From contig NW_027185501.1 in assembly GCF_040183065.1 (NCBI RefSeq), positions 1,937,501 through 2,001,500 of the forward strand: DNA of 64,000 nucleotides, given 5' to 3'. Under the pieces are notes generated by a model, which had not been told where the DNA came from, ran no database searches, and was given only the letters and a program-made list of their open reading frames with translations. This DNA comes from Periplaneta americana (Eukaryota > Arthropoda > Insecta > Blattodea > Blattidae). Every line of letters starts with the position of its first letter. Positions within the stretch are counted from its first letter, which is position 1. Of this stretch, positions 21,490 to 32,671 are shown in pieces. The translations under genes were made by a program, and so were the position numbers.

Positions 21490-22561
21490 TACATTGTTTG
21501 AATTCGAGAAAATTTTCTTGAATAATCTTCACAGTACTTTCTAATATTCTAATGTCTAGCTTCTTGGGTATACCTATAGGTAACACTGCACATTGTATTT
21601 TCGTTTGGTGACGTTATCTATTAAAATCTGTAATGCTTTCTCTGGTGTATATGGTCTTGGTAAAGTTGGACATTTATTATAGGCTATCATATACTTTGAT
21701 GCTCTTCTTGGAGTAATTTGTGGTGAATTGTTGTAGAACGTATGTTGCATCTCTTTTCCCTGAACCCCGCAAAGATAATTGAGTAGCTAGAACTAATTCA
21801 CTTTAAGAACGCTGATCTTTCAGAGACCGTACCCTACATGTTTAATTCTTGTTTTCATGCCACTTTCTTCAAACAATTTTTCAGGTCTATTTACTCCTGA
21901 AACGGATGGAATTAAATCCTTGGACATTTGACGAGTTTTTATTTATTGTAGAACTCTTTGGGGAAAATTGATATCCCTTTTTTTTTTAATTGGGGACACA
22001 TCAATTAAAGTGAAATTTTAATGGCAAGCAGGTAATTATCTCATGCCTCCATGTTAAATTTTGTACCAGTGCACTTTATTTGAACCATGTACCCAGCTTT
22101 GAAGCCTTTAGCACTGTGAATTGATAGTGTATTTAATTCCCCTGTTAAAAGTTTCAGGTTTTACTAAAATATTGACAATAATTTATTAATGGAGAGAAGA
22201 AAGAGTCTGGAGTAATCGGCCAGGCATGTGGGAAAAGTAGAGGGAAGGGAGGAGGATGTCCGTGGTCCATTGATTTCACTAACCATTCCGAATCTTTACG
22301 CAAAAACCTGTCCTCTTTCCTGGAGCAGTGTTTCAAGCGTTTTTCTAAATTACTTCTAAATGTGCGCACAACTTTTTCGACACACCGTATAATATCCTTG
22401 GAACAATGTTGTATTTCTAATTTTGTCACTACGAAATCAGTGAGAGTTTGAGCAGACCCTTTTTTAGTAGTCAACACGTCGTATAAGTCCAGCCGAGTCA
22501 CAGTGGACTGGATATGGGGATCTACCTCTGAGATAAAAATGAAAATATAAGAAAACGGCAA
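21490..22561 (-). pseudogene. Pseudogene of an unnamed multicopy arthropod protein, inside the hAT element
   Basis: The minus-strand N-terminal part is an open frame (22540-22154) reading VTRLDLYDVLTTKKGSAQTL and LEIQHCSKDIIRCVEKVVRT, then FRSNLEKRLKHCSRKEDRFL and DSEWLVKSMD. Downstream (about 21940-21540) are RPEKLFEESGMKTRIKHVG, ATQLSLRGSGKRDATYVLQQ, then KYMIAYNKCPTLPRPYTPEK and ALQILIDNVTKRKYN. I recognise this order (L-Y-x-V-L-x-x-K-K-G, CxRK, RPxKxF, PYTPEEAL) from a repeated, uncharacterised insect protein family. Frameshifts separate the parts, and stops interrupt the C-terminal one. Its place inside a hAT element suggests a passenger or nested copy. Function unknown. Confidence 0.6.
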
Positions 22562-23218
22562 GCAAACGCAAGTAAATCTTAACTTTTGTAAAAAAAAACT
22601 GTAAGGATTGCTTTATAATCTGATGTAGATTTTAAGGTGACACCTGGTGCAACATTTTTTATATCCCTAATTTAAAATGAAGTAAAGACATAATTCCGCA
22701 ATATTTTAAAGCTATGTTTAACGCATCCCTGGTGATATTTCACGTATACAATTAAAGTATGAATAATGGAAATAGGAAGTATGAACCTTCTGTTAACACT
22801 TCCATCACAGAAAGACACTTTTCTGCACATCAACAACACACAGATCACCCTCACATCACCCCCGCCATAAACCGTCTGGCGCTCGGCGCTCGGGTTCTGA
22901 CATTTAGCGACTTTTAGCAGCCAGCCCTGTTGGCATTTCGCTCGGTATAAATTGATGGCATGCAGATTTATGAAGATCAGTTTTAGTACTTCAAGACTAT
23001 ATAGCGAGAAAACGGTATTTGAAACATTAAAAAAATCAATATTTTCCAGCTAGATTTGAATTCTGGCCCACTGTGGAATGGTCGTAAACAAAAGCGAAAC
23101 CACTAGTGCGGCGGCTGGTAACTTTTATGCATCTTGCTAATTGATTAGGAGCTCATTTTAGATTTGCACTTGATGAAGTCTGATGAAGAAAGAATGTAGG
23201 CCTACAGAAGGATGCATA

Positions 23219-23220
23219 AC

Positions 23221-23275
<55 letters not shown>

Positions 23276-23276
23276 T
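23219..23276. repeat. (AAT)n microsatellite
   Basis: About 18 AAT units immediately downstream of the hAT transposase remnant. Confidence 0.9.
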
Positions 23277-23281
23277 TTTAT

Positions 23282-24260
23282 CTAATGGGTCATTTCATGA
23301 ATGTTGTTCGTTAGTGACAGAAAAAACCCTTTTTGTAAACATGCAAAATGATGCAATTCCTCCTTATAAATTTGGTTAATCCACATTTTAAGCTTGTCCA
23401 TGAAAACCTTGAGATCATGTATCACGTTAATTATGAGTCTGTCCTTACCTTGTAAGTTTATATTCAGGAAATTGAGATACGAAGTCAAATCCGTTAAAAC
23501 TGCGAAATCACAAATGCATTCCTCACTTGACAGTTCTGGAATTGGTTAATTGTGAGTTTCTAAGAATGTCTTCATTTCACTGCGAAGATGGAAGAACTTT
23601 TACAGCAATTACCAGACTAAGCCGTCTGACTTGGCAGTGGTAATAGTAATAGTTTGGTAATAGTTTCTGTTACAGATTAAAAAATATTGTCTCCTCAAAT
23701 TCGATCCTTTAGTGAAACGACATCGACAAGATCTTCTTTAACATTGAAATCTGAATAGATACCCCTTATGAATATAACAAGCTTCGTCGTGCCTTTGCGA
23801 TCGGTTCATCAAGACCTAGTGAGCAACAAGTAACAGTTTTTATTTTTGCTATCAATTGTCCCTCCAAGTTATCTCCCATCTACCATCCACACCCCATTTC
23901 TCGCATGCGCTCTGTAACAATATTGTGGGACAAACTTACAGATTTAAAAGCTTTAACGGTTTCCGGACACATTTCTTTTGCAACAGTTCTCGACAGTCTT
24001 TCACAAGTTCTCCTTCAGTAAATGGCTTTGAAGCCGTTGCAATTTTTCGCAAATTTTGTGGTTAGCACGAACAATGTTTGTTCTACTAACACCCGATGAT
24101 GATGGACAGTTTTCTGAATTTAACCTCGATTTAATTCCTCTACAGCCTTTTCACGAACGGAGCCGGTTAATTTCTCTGGTCCATAAGCTTCGGCATGTGT
24201 TGAATTAATATTATGATGGCTTATACCATCCAGATTCCTTTCTACATATAGAGCAATGTG
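23282..24260 (-). pseudogene. hAT transposase pseudogene (ZBED/GTF2IRD2-like group)
   Basis: Minus-strand blocks appear in the right order. STHAEAYGPEKLTGSVREKA and VEELNRG lie near 24210-24130. A SLSHNIVTERMRE block follows near 23930, then LEGQLIAKIKTVTCCSLGLD at about 23860. Next come IFIRGIYSDFNVKEDLVDVV at about 23780 and SEEECICDFAVLTDLTSYLN with LNINLQGKDRLIINVIHDLK at about 23520-23420. These match the hAT transposases related to vertebrate ZBED5/GTF2IRD2-type proteins. The catalytic C-terminal dimerisation region is missing. At least five stops or frameshifts are present. It explains the 20866-24404 termini. Confidence 0.8.
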
Positions 24261-24404
24261 CCTTCCGTCCTTTCAGATAAATAAATACTTATCTATCCAC
24301 ACACTATTGAAACGTCGTTGATATCCGTACCAGCCGCTGCTACAGCGAGGGCAGGCTGACTTCGTGGCAAACAGTACTAATGAGAGCGCTGTTCGACATC
24401 CCTG

Positions 24405-25439
24405 CTCCAAGAGATTTCCGCAGTTCATAAGCAACTGTGTGTTCGTTACAGGGCTCTCTTGCTTAGTCCTGTTGTCGAACTGGACGGCGTACTTAACCAA
24501 AGCGAACCCAACTTATTCCTTTATTAACATTTTACTAAAGATTTCAAGGGAGAAATATTATTTGGAGATATATGTTAATTGTGATAAATTTAAAGGCATA
24601 ATAATTTTACCATAAACATAATTTAGTTTTTGAAAGGAACTGCATGAATATGTTTTGAGTTGTATGTGGTTATTTTCATCCATTTCATAAATTTTAATGA
24701 ACTAGTACTTCACATATGGAACCAAGAAAAAGATCATGGATCTGGGAATACTTTGAAGAAACTAGCCCAGCCAAGACCAAATGTAAACTTCTAATCTAAG
24801 ACACGTCAGTTATAAGTGACCAAGATAACTAATTTAAGATCACATATTAAAAATCCGGCACTGACGTTAGTTGAAACCTGTGGTAATGGATGAGGAAGAT
24901 CCACCTAAAATAATCCATGTTTGCACGCAAGGAAGCTGACGAGGTTCATCTGACTGCAGTAGGATTGTGCTGCTTTCTTATACGAAGAAATCATTACAAT
25001 GAAATTTGAAAATACGCTTTGAGCAACTTTAATGATCTAAATACCTTATGAAATTAACGAATGAATTATCCAAATACATCAAATGAACGACGGCACCCTA
25101 TATAACGTTTGAATGTTAATAAAATCGTGCTTCTTATTATTTCGGTGTAGACTATTAACCGAAAATATAACGGCTTCAGGAGTAAAATACAATTTCTCGT
25201 GGTTAATACAGGAAGTCCCTCCACACTGCAGACCGCGGAATGTACTCAATTGCTGTTATGTGAGAAAACGTAAACTGTACACTCACCACAATCATAACAG
25301 ATGCTGGAGGTGTCTTCCTCGTTCTTGAAGGCACAGTTCGACTCTCATACACTAATTTGCAAACACTTTTACTAATTTTCCTTGCGTAATCGACTGCACA
25401 TAATTCATTATATTCGGCTTATGTTCATTGATTGTTAAA
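24405..25439. other. No gene recognised
   Basis: The first 40-50 bases continue the repeat interrupted by the hAT element (compare 50263-50300). The rest is unremarkable AT-rich DNA. Open frames at 24364-24615 and 25113-25328 lack motifs. Confidence 0.5.
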
Positions 25440-25880
25440 GATTATTATTACCATATACCGCAGATTTTCCCGCACCCCAGTGGGTAATCTTTTCCTAATC
25501 ACTTTCTTTTAATTCATGAACCACTATAATTTTATAGGGGTACAATTTTATTGAAGTTCGCTTCTTGCAGCTTTTTTGTGCTGTCCACTTAGAGATTCCG
25601 GCCTCTTGTGCTAATTTGCGCGTTGTTTTTGTAGGACTCCGCAACATTATAGCTATCCGAGATTTCATCAAGTTTTTCTATTGTTAGGCCTGGCACTTCT
25701 TGGTACATCCAAGTCTGACCCGGTTCCATGGAACTTATTGATCAAATCCGTACATAATCGTGATTTTGAATTAGGAAAACGCATACAAAAATTCTGTTTC
25801 ACATTTTCCGTAAACTTCTCACCTTTGGCGAAGAACGTATTGACCAAAAAGGCTCTTTCTTCATTAGAAAGCATTGTCAC
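25440..25880 (-). pseudogene. Mariner-type transposase N-terminal fragment (DUF4817-like helix-turn-helix)
   Basis: The 71-codon open part reads MLSNEERAFLVNTFFAKGEK, then KFHGTGSDLDVPRSARPN, a first helix-turn-helix module ending in the RSGRP-type linker. After a shift it continues KTTRKLAQEAGISKWTAQKS, a second helix-turn-helix, then YPYKIIVVHELKESD near 25500. The arrangement matches insect mariner-like transposases with a DUF4817-type start. The catalytic domain is absent, so it is a dead 5' fragment. Confidence 0.7.
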
Positions 25881-26301
25881 CAGCAGTCTTTAGCCACCGC
25901 TCACTCACAATCAGACTGCAGTGCACCCCGTCTGATGCCGTTAACCCTTTCTTACCTATAGATACCATATGGCAATAATTAACTTTATAGCATTTATATA
26001 CTTGTGTGTTACATATGAAGATAAATTTTGCTGGATAACTTCTATTTCAATACATTTTCATCAATATAGTTTTGTTTCAAATGTTGCCACTCCGTAACTT
26101 GGTCACTGAATTGGTCGTAATACAGTTATTTGTTTCAACATGGATTGCTTGTAAATTTAATTTGGGTTAGAAAGGGTTAACTAGCCAGCCCTCACACCCC
26201 GCTCAAGGGTGTGGCAACGACCCGGCCCGACTGATGCTACCAAGTTCCCGCAGTGCCAGAAGATATGAGCGATCTCTTGCCGCCATCTTGAGGTCATAAC
26301 A
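25881..26301. other. No gene recognised
   Basis: Mixed AT-rich DNA. A GC-richer stretch at 26185-26290 is open on the minus strand, but nothing is recognised. Confidence 0.45.
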
Positions 26302-26352
26302 AAAAGCAATGCTGATAGAATGCAATCGTAAAGACACCAGGATTTATTACTG
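26302..26352 (+). repeat. 51-bp direct repeat, copy 1
   Basis: AAAAGCAATGCTGATAGAAT... ending GGATTTATTACTG matches 26621-26672 with a few changes. The distance between starts is 319 bp. Confidence 0.7.
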
Positions 26353-26620
26353 CGTGTCATAGGAACAACCAAACATAAGCTGAAGAATGACGAGCAAAAC
26401 AAATAGACCTATAAATAGATAACTACACGTAATCACCAGCATTCCTGCAGATAATTAAAGATGTTAGCCTATGCTGTCAGTAGTCCTCGTGGATGAAGCC
26501 TATGCATGCTGTACGTGCATAATTCATCATCCGCACAATGGGCTTCCTGAAATATTTCAGTAACCGAGTGAGAACTTTAACTTGGTCTTGCACATCTTGC
26601 GGTCGTGGCAATAGCGGACG

Positions 26621-26672
26621 AAAAGCAATGCTGACAGAACGCAATGGCAAAACGCACTAGGATTCATTACTG
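26621..26672 (+). repeat. 51-bp direct repeat, copy 2
   Basis: AAAAGCAATGCTGACAGAAC... ending GGATTCATTACTG; partner of 26302-26352. Confidence 0.7.
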
Positions 26673-26701
26673 TAAACAGAGTGCGAATTAACGGGGCTTG
26701 G

Positions 26702-26776
26702 TTGCTTCATGAGTGATGCCTCATTGGTGTCACCTATGAGGTTCAAACCTGTCTTCGAACAGTTGATTAAACAATT
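26702..26776 (+). repeat. Dispersed repeat end (copy 1)
   Basis: TGAGGTTCAAACCTGTCTTC, then GAACAGTTGATTAAACAA, is shared with 49874-49947. It is a common short repeat of unknown class; a SINE or LTR-like end is possible. Confidence 0.5.
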
Positions 26777-26822
26777 TATAACAAAATTTATTGCCACGCG
26801 AAAGTTTGCCACAGAAAATAAC

Positions 26823-26950
26823 ACTTATCATTATTATTATTATTATTGTTATTATTATTATTGTTATTATTATTATTGTTATTATTATTATTGTTATTAT
26901 TATTATTATTGTTATTATTATTGTTATTATTATTATTATTGTTATTATTA

Positions 26951-27009
<59 letters not shown>
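26823..27009. repeat. Long interrupted (ATT)n tract
   Basis: About 187 bp of ATT units with regularly placed GTT variants, becoming pure toward the right end. It produces poly-Leu, poly-Ile and poly-Tyr frames that are not genes. Confidence 0.95.
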
Positions 27010-27010
<1 letters not shown>

Positions 27011-28209
27011 CTGGCCGGGACCCCCTCGAAGTTAGAGCCCTAGACAGCTGTCTACTTTGCTTAGGCAGAAGTTCGCCGCTGTTCCTATATAATGTTTATA
27101 TATTTCATATTTAACTACGTAGGCCTATTAATCTTTTGGTGCGGTACCGTATGATGTAATATTTTGTGTGTGTTGTTATTTTGATAAACTGATGTAATGA
27201 ATTTTTCTTCTAGTGTTTGTTTATCGTTATTTAGTATTTATTATGCTTATACTTGGCTTTTTTTACTTTAGTGTAATTCTGTTAACAAGAGTATAAATTT
27301 TAAAGGAAACTCAGCTCTTATAAAACATACAATTAAGTATATCGGTAACAGGTTTTTATATTCTGAGGTCGAAGTATAGATACCGGTACCTAAAACATCG
27401 GTAAATTTAGTTACATTATTTTATATTGGGTATAAGTTAATTAAACTTGTGGCAAACCAAAAAATTATATAATTTTAATGGCGAATAAATCTTTCTAGTT
27501 CAAAATATATGTTTCGGTTTACTGCCAGTACTACAGTACAGTATATGTTTAAAACTCTATAAATATAATTGTGCACTTTTCTTATATCGTATTTAACTTT
27601 TATTTTAATTTAATGTTTACTATTCCTAACCCATATTTATCCTGGTCGAGAGTAGTGCATGTAAATATGTGGCCTAGATAAAGCAAGAGATTTCTTTTAC
27701 AGTATATACTGCATTTGTCTTCGGTTTTCGTATTTTTATATTGGTACGGTATGTATTTTTTTTAAGTTAAACGTAATGTAGAGCACATTATATACTTAAT
27801 TTCATTTATGATGTTTATGTACAAGTCTATGGAATTCATAGCTCGTATTAAATTGAAAGAAATAGTTCAAGTTAACCCACAATATAAATAATTTCAATAT
27901 GCATACACGCACTTGGGAGGTAACATCATTGCAGCAACTGTGTTAGAAAGAGAGAGAGATTCCCTCACTAACATGGCGACGCGCGAACCTAGTGGCACGG
28001 CAATTTAACATTCGGTGTTTCCTCCATTTGATATAGAGCTCAATGGTCTGGGTTAAACTGTAAAACGTCTTTGGATGCTGCCAACATAATTGCAGTTACT
28101 TCGCTGCGCACTGCATTTGCCCCGTAGTTCAGTACACAGATCTTAATAGTAAAACTAGTTACGTTGTGAAATACTACTATGAAACTTTGAAAAATCGCTT
28201 AATCTGAAT
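27010..28209. other. No gene recognised
   Basis: About 1.2 kb of AT-rich sequence. A more balanced patch at 27930-28130 has no convincing open frame. Confidence 0.5.
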
Positions 28210-28401
28210 AGGGTAAACTGGGGTCTGTTGGACAGTCGGGCATGTTGGACACTCTGTACTTTAACGTGTTACCTCTCCACATTCTGCTAGAAGCCCCACT
28301 CGTGCCTACTTCCGTCATTGACTTCTAGCAGAATGTGGTGCCCACAAGTGGCGAGGTAACACGTTAACGTACAGAGTGTCCAACAGACCCTAGTTTACCC
28401 T
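28210..28401. mobile_element. Foldback (MITE-like) element, 192 bp
   Basis: The left end AGGGTAAACTGGGGTCTGTT is mirrored by the right end CAGACCCTAGTTTACCCT. Inner blocks ACACTCTGTAC and TAACGTGTTACCTC are mirrored as GAGGTAACACGTTA and GTACAGAGTGT. Arms are about 80 bp with a small left-arm insertion, and the loop is about 25 bp around TCATTGAC. No coding capacity. No clear target duplication. Confidence 0.75.
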
Positions 28402-29908
28402 ACATCAGAAATGTGAAGAAGATTACTTAGAAACGTTATCCTTTGTAAAGTAAGATACAAGAAGGAAACCTCAGAATATTAAATGTTCCTTATGAGTATT
28501 ATATTTAAGAGCGAATGTAATTTACCATGCCTGCTGAATTAGATAACTGTACACTTTAAGTTTGCAATGCGATAGCGTGCGGCAGGCTCAGCCATGCAGT
28601 CCTTCGCCTTACTAGTCTGCTCCTCGTTTCTTTCTCTTAACTCCGGGAAATCGTCCACTCCTCCCCAATCCCACCGAAACTGACTGAACATCGCCTTTCC
28701 CACTCCTGCTGTCCCCATCCAGGCTCTGTATAATATTTATATCTCTGGCGTTCATATGCAAAGAATTTATTGAAGGATAGATTTAAAAATAGATTTAACT
28801 TTTACAACTAACATGCTGATATAATTTTTAATTATATCCATGCCTTTAAGGAATTTGACACAATGCGTAATATGCTTTGTTGTCTCCTCCATAATCATCC
28901 AATGGCGCAGAAAGTCTTCAGTTGCAATCTCTCATTCGAACATGTTTTAAATGAATTTGGTTTGATGAAGAGGCAAGTGGGAATAGAATATTGATAACGT
29001 ATGACCTTGCCTATAAGTATAAAAATAAAGGCTAAAAGAAAGACACACATTTTATGCGTAATATTGCAAACAAACAATATCTTCGCAGGAATTAATTTTA
29101 TATGTGTTGGCACAATATGTGCTTGAACAGTGCACTGTAAATTCGTTAAGTAGGCCTATGTCCATTTTTCAACTTTATAAGATATTTCATCAATAATCAT
29201 TACTATTATCTTCGTCATTATCATCAGCATCGTTCACAACTTCAATGAAGGTGACCCGTTTCCCTGTCAAATGTTATCCATTTTAAAAATTCTTCAATAT
29301 ACTGTTTTGTTAACATATATTTCTTCGTGGAGGTTTCTCAGAGCACTAATTGTTCCGCAAGATAAATTGTTTGACTAGCTTTTTCCAAAATAGAAGCCGT
29401 AAGTTTCATAACATTAAATCTGACAACTTATGTGCATGCTTTGTGTAAATTATACAGATGTAAGTTCTATTCTGTTATTTCCCCTTCACGGACTGGAACT
29501 GTCCTCGCACGGAGGCCGGTCGGGTGGGCCCATTTTACTATGCGGAGGGCATGGCGCGTTCCACGTGTCTCACTTCCTGAGCCGAGAACTCCCTAGCGCC
29601 TACAGCCACCCCTCTCAGGTGGCGCAGGGCACGTTACCCTCTGCCACTCACTGTTTATAATACTGAAGTGATCACCACTATCGCTAGTATCTCTGATGGC
29701 AATTACGAAACTGTATGTACTGTACATACTAGGTAGGTCACTCTTCGTTCAGTCTAAACAACTCTGAATTACCATAGAAGAGCGTTTCTCAAAGTAGGCC
29801 TATATTGCCAGGATTCCGTGGTTTTAATTTTATTTTATACTTAGTGGATACTAGAAAAATATATAAAAATTTACGAAAATATGAATCAATAATAACATGA
29901 AACATCAG
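28402..29908. other. No gene recognised; GC-rich patch at 29480-29650
   Basis: Mostly AT-rich. The patch at about 29480-29650 is strikingly GC-rich and open for 76 codons, but has no splice-site framing, signal or motif that I recognise. It may be a fragment of a repeat. Confidence 0.45.
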
Positions 29909-29928
29909 CGATGATGATGATGATGATG

Positions 29929-29962
<34 letters not shown>
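29909..29962. repeat. (GAT)n(AAT)n microsatellite
   Basis: About six GAT units followed by about eleven AAT units. Confidence 0.85.
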
Positions 29963-29964
<2 letters not shown>

Positions 29965-30649
29965 GTTATGCCAATAATATGCGAATAATGGTCATCTGAA
30001 ACGGAAAATAATACTTATCGCTTTCATCACTGGATTCTCTGCGTATATGTCCATTAAAACAAAATACCGAAACAGACAAAATGCAGAAGTATAAATGAGA
30101 CTACAACTTTCCGCAATAAAAGCAGATTGCAGGCTTAAGAAACGAACACATTCGTCGTACTGAATAGAATAAAATTATTGAGATGCTAATTTTTAAATAC
30201 TAATAAATTACGTCTTACAATGATTCCGCGTTACACTTAAGGTTAAAAGGCGTTTCACGGTGAGAAAAGTTCGAGAAATACTGCCATAGAGAAAATAGTT
30301 TACGGATGTGTACACATGACAACCTAGATCGCGATTAGGTCGATAATCTCTACTGGTATTAGTGTTTAGAATTGATGAGAAGAACATAATTTATTTTGTG
30401 ATGGAATAGTCTATACATTCGCTTGTCGATGGTTGATCTTGCTAACGAAAGGAATACTGAAAAGCCGATGTGTTGAACGCAGGGCAGTACCCACCCTCCC
30501 TCTCTGCGTCTCGCCACGCAAAGAAAGACACGGGCAGTACCTTTCTGCATAAGCCTCTCCACGAGTTACCATGAGCCAAGTGGAGAGCATAGCGCTACCA
30601 CCAGCAACGAGTGACCACATATCCACGGCCCGCAGCAGACTCTCCATAG
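29963..30649. other. No gene recognised
   Basis: AT-rich to 30350, then a GC-richer stretch that may be the decayed 3' part of the SINE-like repeat following on the minus strand. Confidence 0.45.
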
Positions 30650-30865
30650 GAGCAAGTCCGAAACCTGGGAAAGGATGAAACAGGGAAGTGTAATTATGAC
30701 GGCAGGTGCAACGCCGGAAGTTACATAGCAATTCTGCTTGGATTGGTTGAGAAAGAAACCTAAACCAAGTAATTTGCCCCGGCCAGAATTTGAACCCGCG
30801 GTCGAATTAGATAGCAGATTACATAAAATCTGTCGCACTACCAGCATAACGAACGACAGATTGCA
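30650..30865 (-). mobile_element. tRNA-derived SINE, diverged
   Basis: On the minus strand a tRNA-like head (TTATGCTGGTAGTGCGACAG, then GCGGGTTCAAATTCTGGCC as box B) passes into GCCGGGGCAAATTACTTGGT and CTATGTAACTTCCGGCGTTG. The head-body junction GCCGGGGCAA...ACCTGGTT is one I recognise from a very common insect SINE. Boundaries are approximate. A 136-codon minus frame across it is coincidental. Confidence 0.6.
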
Positions 30866-30897
30866 ACGTGTACAGAGATTGTAACCACCGACTAATA

Positions 30898-32543
30898 CAC
30901 TGACGAGCAAAAAAAAAAAAAAAAAAAAAAAAATCTCAACACTTGAATAAATTAGAAAGATCACACCATAATACAAATTGTAACATCACTGTGTGCTGCT
31001 GTGGACCTCTTTGTGTTAATTCATGTTTTGGGAGAAATGTGTACCCATTGGGCGGTTTGTGACCCATCTCTGCCACTTCCTGTCCCATAGTCTGTATTTA
31101 TTGCTGTGACATTAAAATTTACAATCCCAAACACAAGCAGCTAAAACAAATGTACAACATTTTTGTTTTCTTTTTTTGCTTATAATGGAATTCTGTGATA
31201 TTGAACTCGGTTTTAAACAACGTTTAAGAGAGGTAAGATGTCTTTAAAACCCACGAAAGCTGCTAGAGCAGTGGCGTTGTTAGAGGATGGCAGCATCTTT
31301 CGTTATGTGGCTCAGGTGTTGCATACAACTCCGTCGACGGTTTCACGAACAGTGCAGAGGTAAAGGGAACTTTGTTCATATTCTCGAAGACCGGGATATG
31401 GTAAGAAAAGATTAACTTCTTGCGCCTTCAAGTGCTGCGTAACCGCCATAGCACTGCGGTCGAAGCCAGAAATCGACTGGAAAAAGTGCGAGGTGTGAAT
31501 ATCAGTGAGTGAACTGTGAGGAGGAGGTTACATGATGCTGGCCTGATCTCCAGAAGACCTGCTCCTGGCTCAGAACTTACAAGACAACATCGTCAAACTC
31601 GCTTACAGTTTGCAAAGAAAGATCAGGAATGAGTTGAGAAATAGTGGAGAACAGTTTTGTTCTCAGATGAGTCCCGATTCTGCCTCAGATCCCCAGATGG
31701 GAGAGAAAGAGAGTGGAGAACTGGAGAAAGGTACTCTCCATGCAAATTTTCATCAAGGACAGCGTTTCATAGCCGTTAAGTTATGGTGTGGGCAGGCATC
31801 AGTTTTACTCTACGACTGGACCTTGTCTTTGTGGAGGATGAGTTTCTTACTGCCCATCGCTACATGAAAGAAATCCTTGGGCAACATATTCTTCGTTTTG
31901 CATCATTTATTGGTGACAATTTGGTGCTCTTGGAAGACAATACACGTCCTCGTGTGGCGCGAAATGTCCTCCAGTACCTCAATGAAGTGGGGTTTCAACT
32001 CATGCAATGGCCATCACTCAGTCCGGATCTTAACCCAATTGATAATTTGTGGGATCATTTGGGAAGGAAGGTCACCAAGGTCCAGATACCCTTCAAGAGC
32101 TATGGGGTCATGTATGCAACACCTGAGCCACATAATGTAAGCTGTGGTCATCCTCTACCAACACGACTACTCTCGTGGTGTTTTCGGGGCTTAACGGCAT
32201 CTTAACTCTCGTAAATATTGTTTAAAACTGAGTTCATTATCACAGAATTCCATTATAAGCATAAAAAGAAAACAATAGTGTTGTAGCTTTGTTTTGGCTG
32301 CTTGTGTTTAGGGTTGTAAATTTTAATGACACAGCAATAAATACAGAGTAAGGGACTGGAAGTGGCAAAGAGGGTGTCACAAACCACCCAATGAGTATAC
32401 TTTCCTTCCAAAACATGAATTAATACTTGCCTAAGACAAACAGGTCCGTAGAAGCACACAGTAATGTTATAATTTCTAATATAGTTTGATATTTCCCATT
32501 TATTCAAGTGTTGCGTTTTTTTTTTTTTTTTTGCTCGGCAGTG
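30898..32543 (+). mobile_element. Tc1-like DNA transposon with about 345-bp inverted repeats
   Basis: The element starts CACTGACGAGCAAAAAA and ends TTTTTTTTGCTCGGCAGTG. TA dinucleotides at 30896-30897 and 32544-32545 are the expected target duplication. The inverted repeats run about 30898-31244 and 32197-32543. They share ACACTTGAATAAAT, TTAATTCATGTTTTGG, TTTATTGCTGTG, AAACACAAGCAG and TATAATGGAATTCTGTGATA. They are far longer than the 20-30 bp of typical Tc1 elements, and reach the transposase start codon. The transposase inside is broken. Confidence 0.9.
31238..32205 (+). pseudogene. Tc1-like transposase pseudogene
   Basis: The reading starts MSLKPTKAARAVALLEDGS at about 31238, with a helix-turn-helix (VLHTTPSTVSRTVQR) ended by TAA. 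Frameshifted pieces follow: RRRLHDAGLISRRPAPGSEL and LFSDESRFCLRSPDGRE (first Asp). Then comes MVWAGISFTLRLDLVFVEDE, an open stretch of 140 codons to 32205. It holds LLEDNTRPRVARNV (second Asp) and SPDLNPIDNLWDHLGRKV. The catalytic third residue is Asp in place of Glu; spacing is 34. Several stops and frameshifts make it inactive. The start codon lies inside the left inverted repeat. Confidence 0.85.
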
Positions 32544-32671
32544 TATTTGCTGTGCAATTAATTGCATATCCCTTATGCCAGGTGTTGTTATTGTTTTTGT
32601 ATAATTAATTATTTGTCATGAACTCAAAAGAAAAGTTATTGGAAGAATTTATAGGATTATATACAAAAATA

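Larger units (their letters stand above)
20866..24404 (-). mobile_element. hAT-superfamily DNA transposon, degraded, with nested cargo
   Basis: The left end CAGGGATGTCGATCAGCGCT and the inverted right end (CAGGGATGTCGAACAGCGCT, ending at 24404) match over about 23 bp with one difference. The flanking octamers are CTCGGAGA (20858-20865) and CTCCAAGA (24405-24412), an imperfect 8-bp duplication. A hAT transposase pseudogene is on the minus strand at 23282-24260. Outside the termini the sequence continues a repeat whose intact counterpart lies near 50229-50300. A second internal inverted repeat (GGGCCAGAATTCAAATCTAG at 20965 and its complement at 23049) suggests a nested insertion. Confidence 0.75.

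Noticed and set aside
26709-27114. Open frames of 65-108 codons rich in Leu, Ile or Tyr
   Set aside because: They are the (ATT)n microsatellite read in three frames; there is no non-repeat coding part.
29430-29660. Host exon in a GC-rich patch
   Set aside because: Open in one frame, but no acceptor/donor pair frames it and no motif or duplicated counterpart exists.
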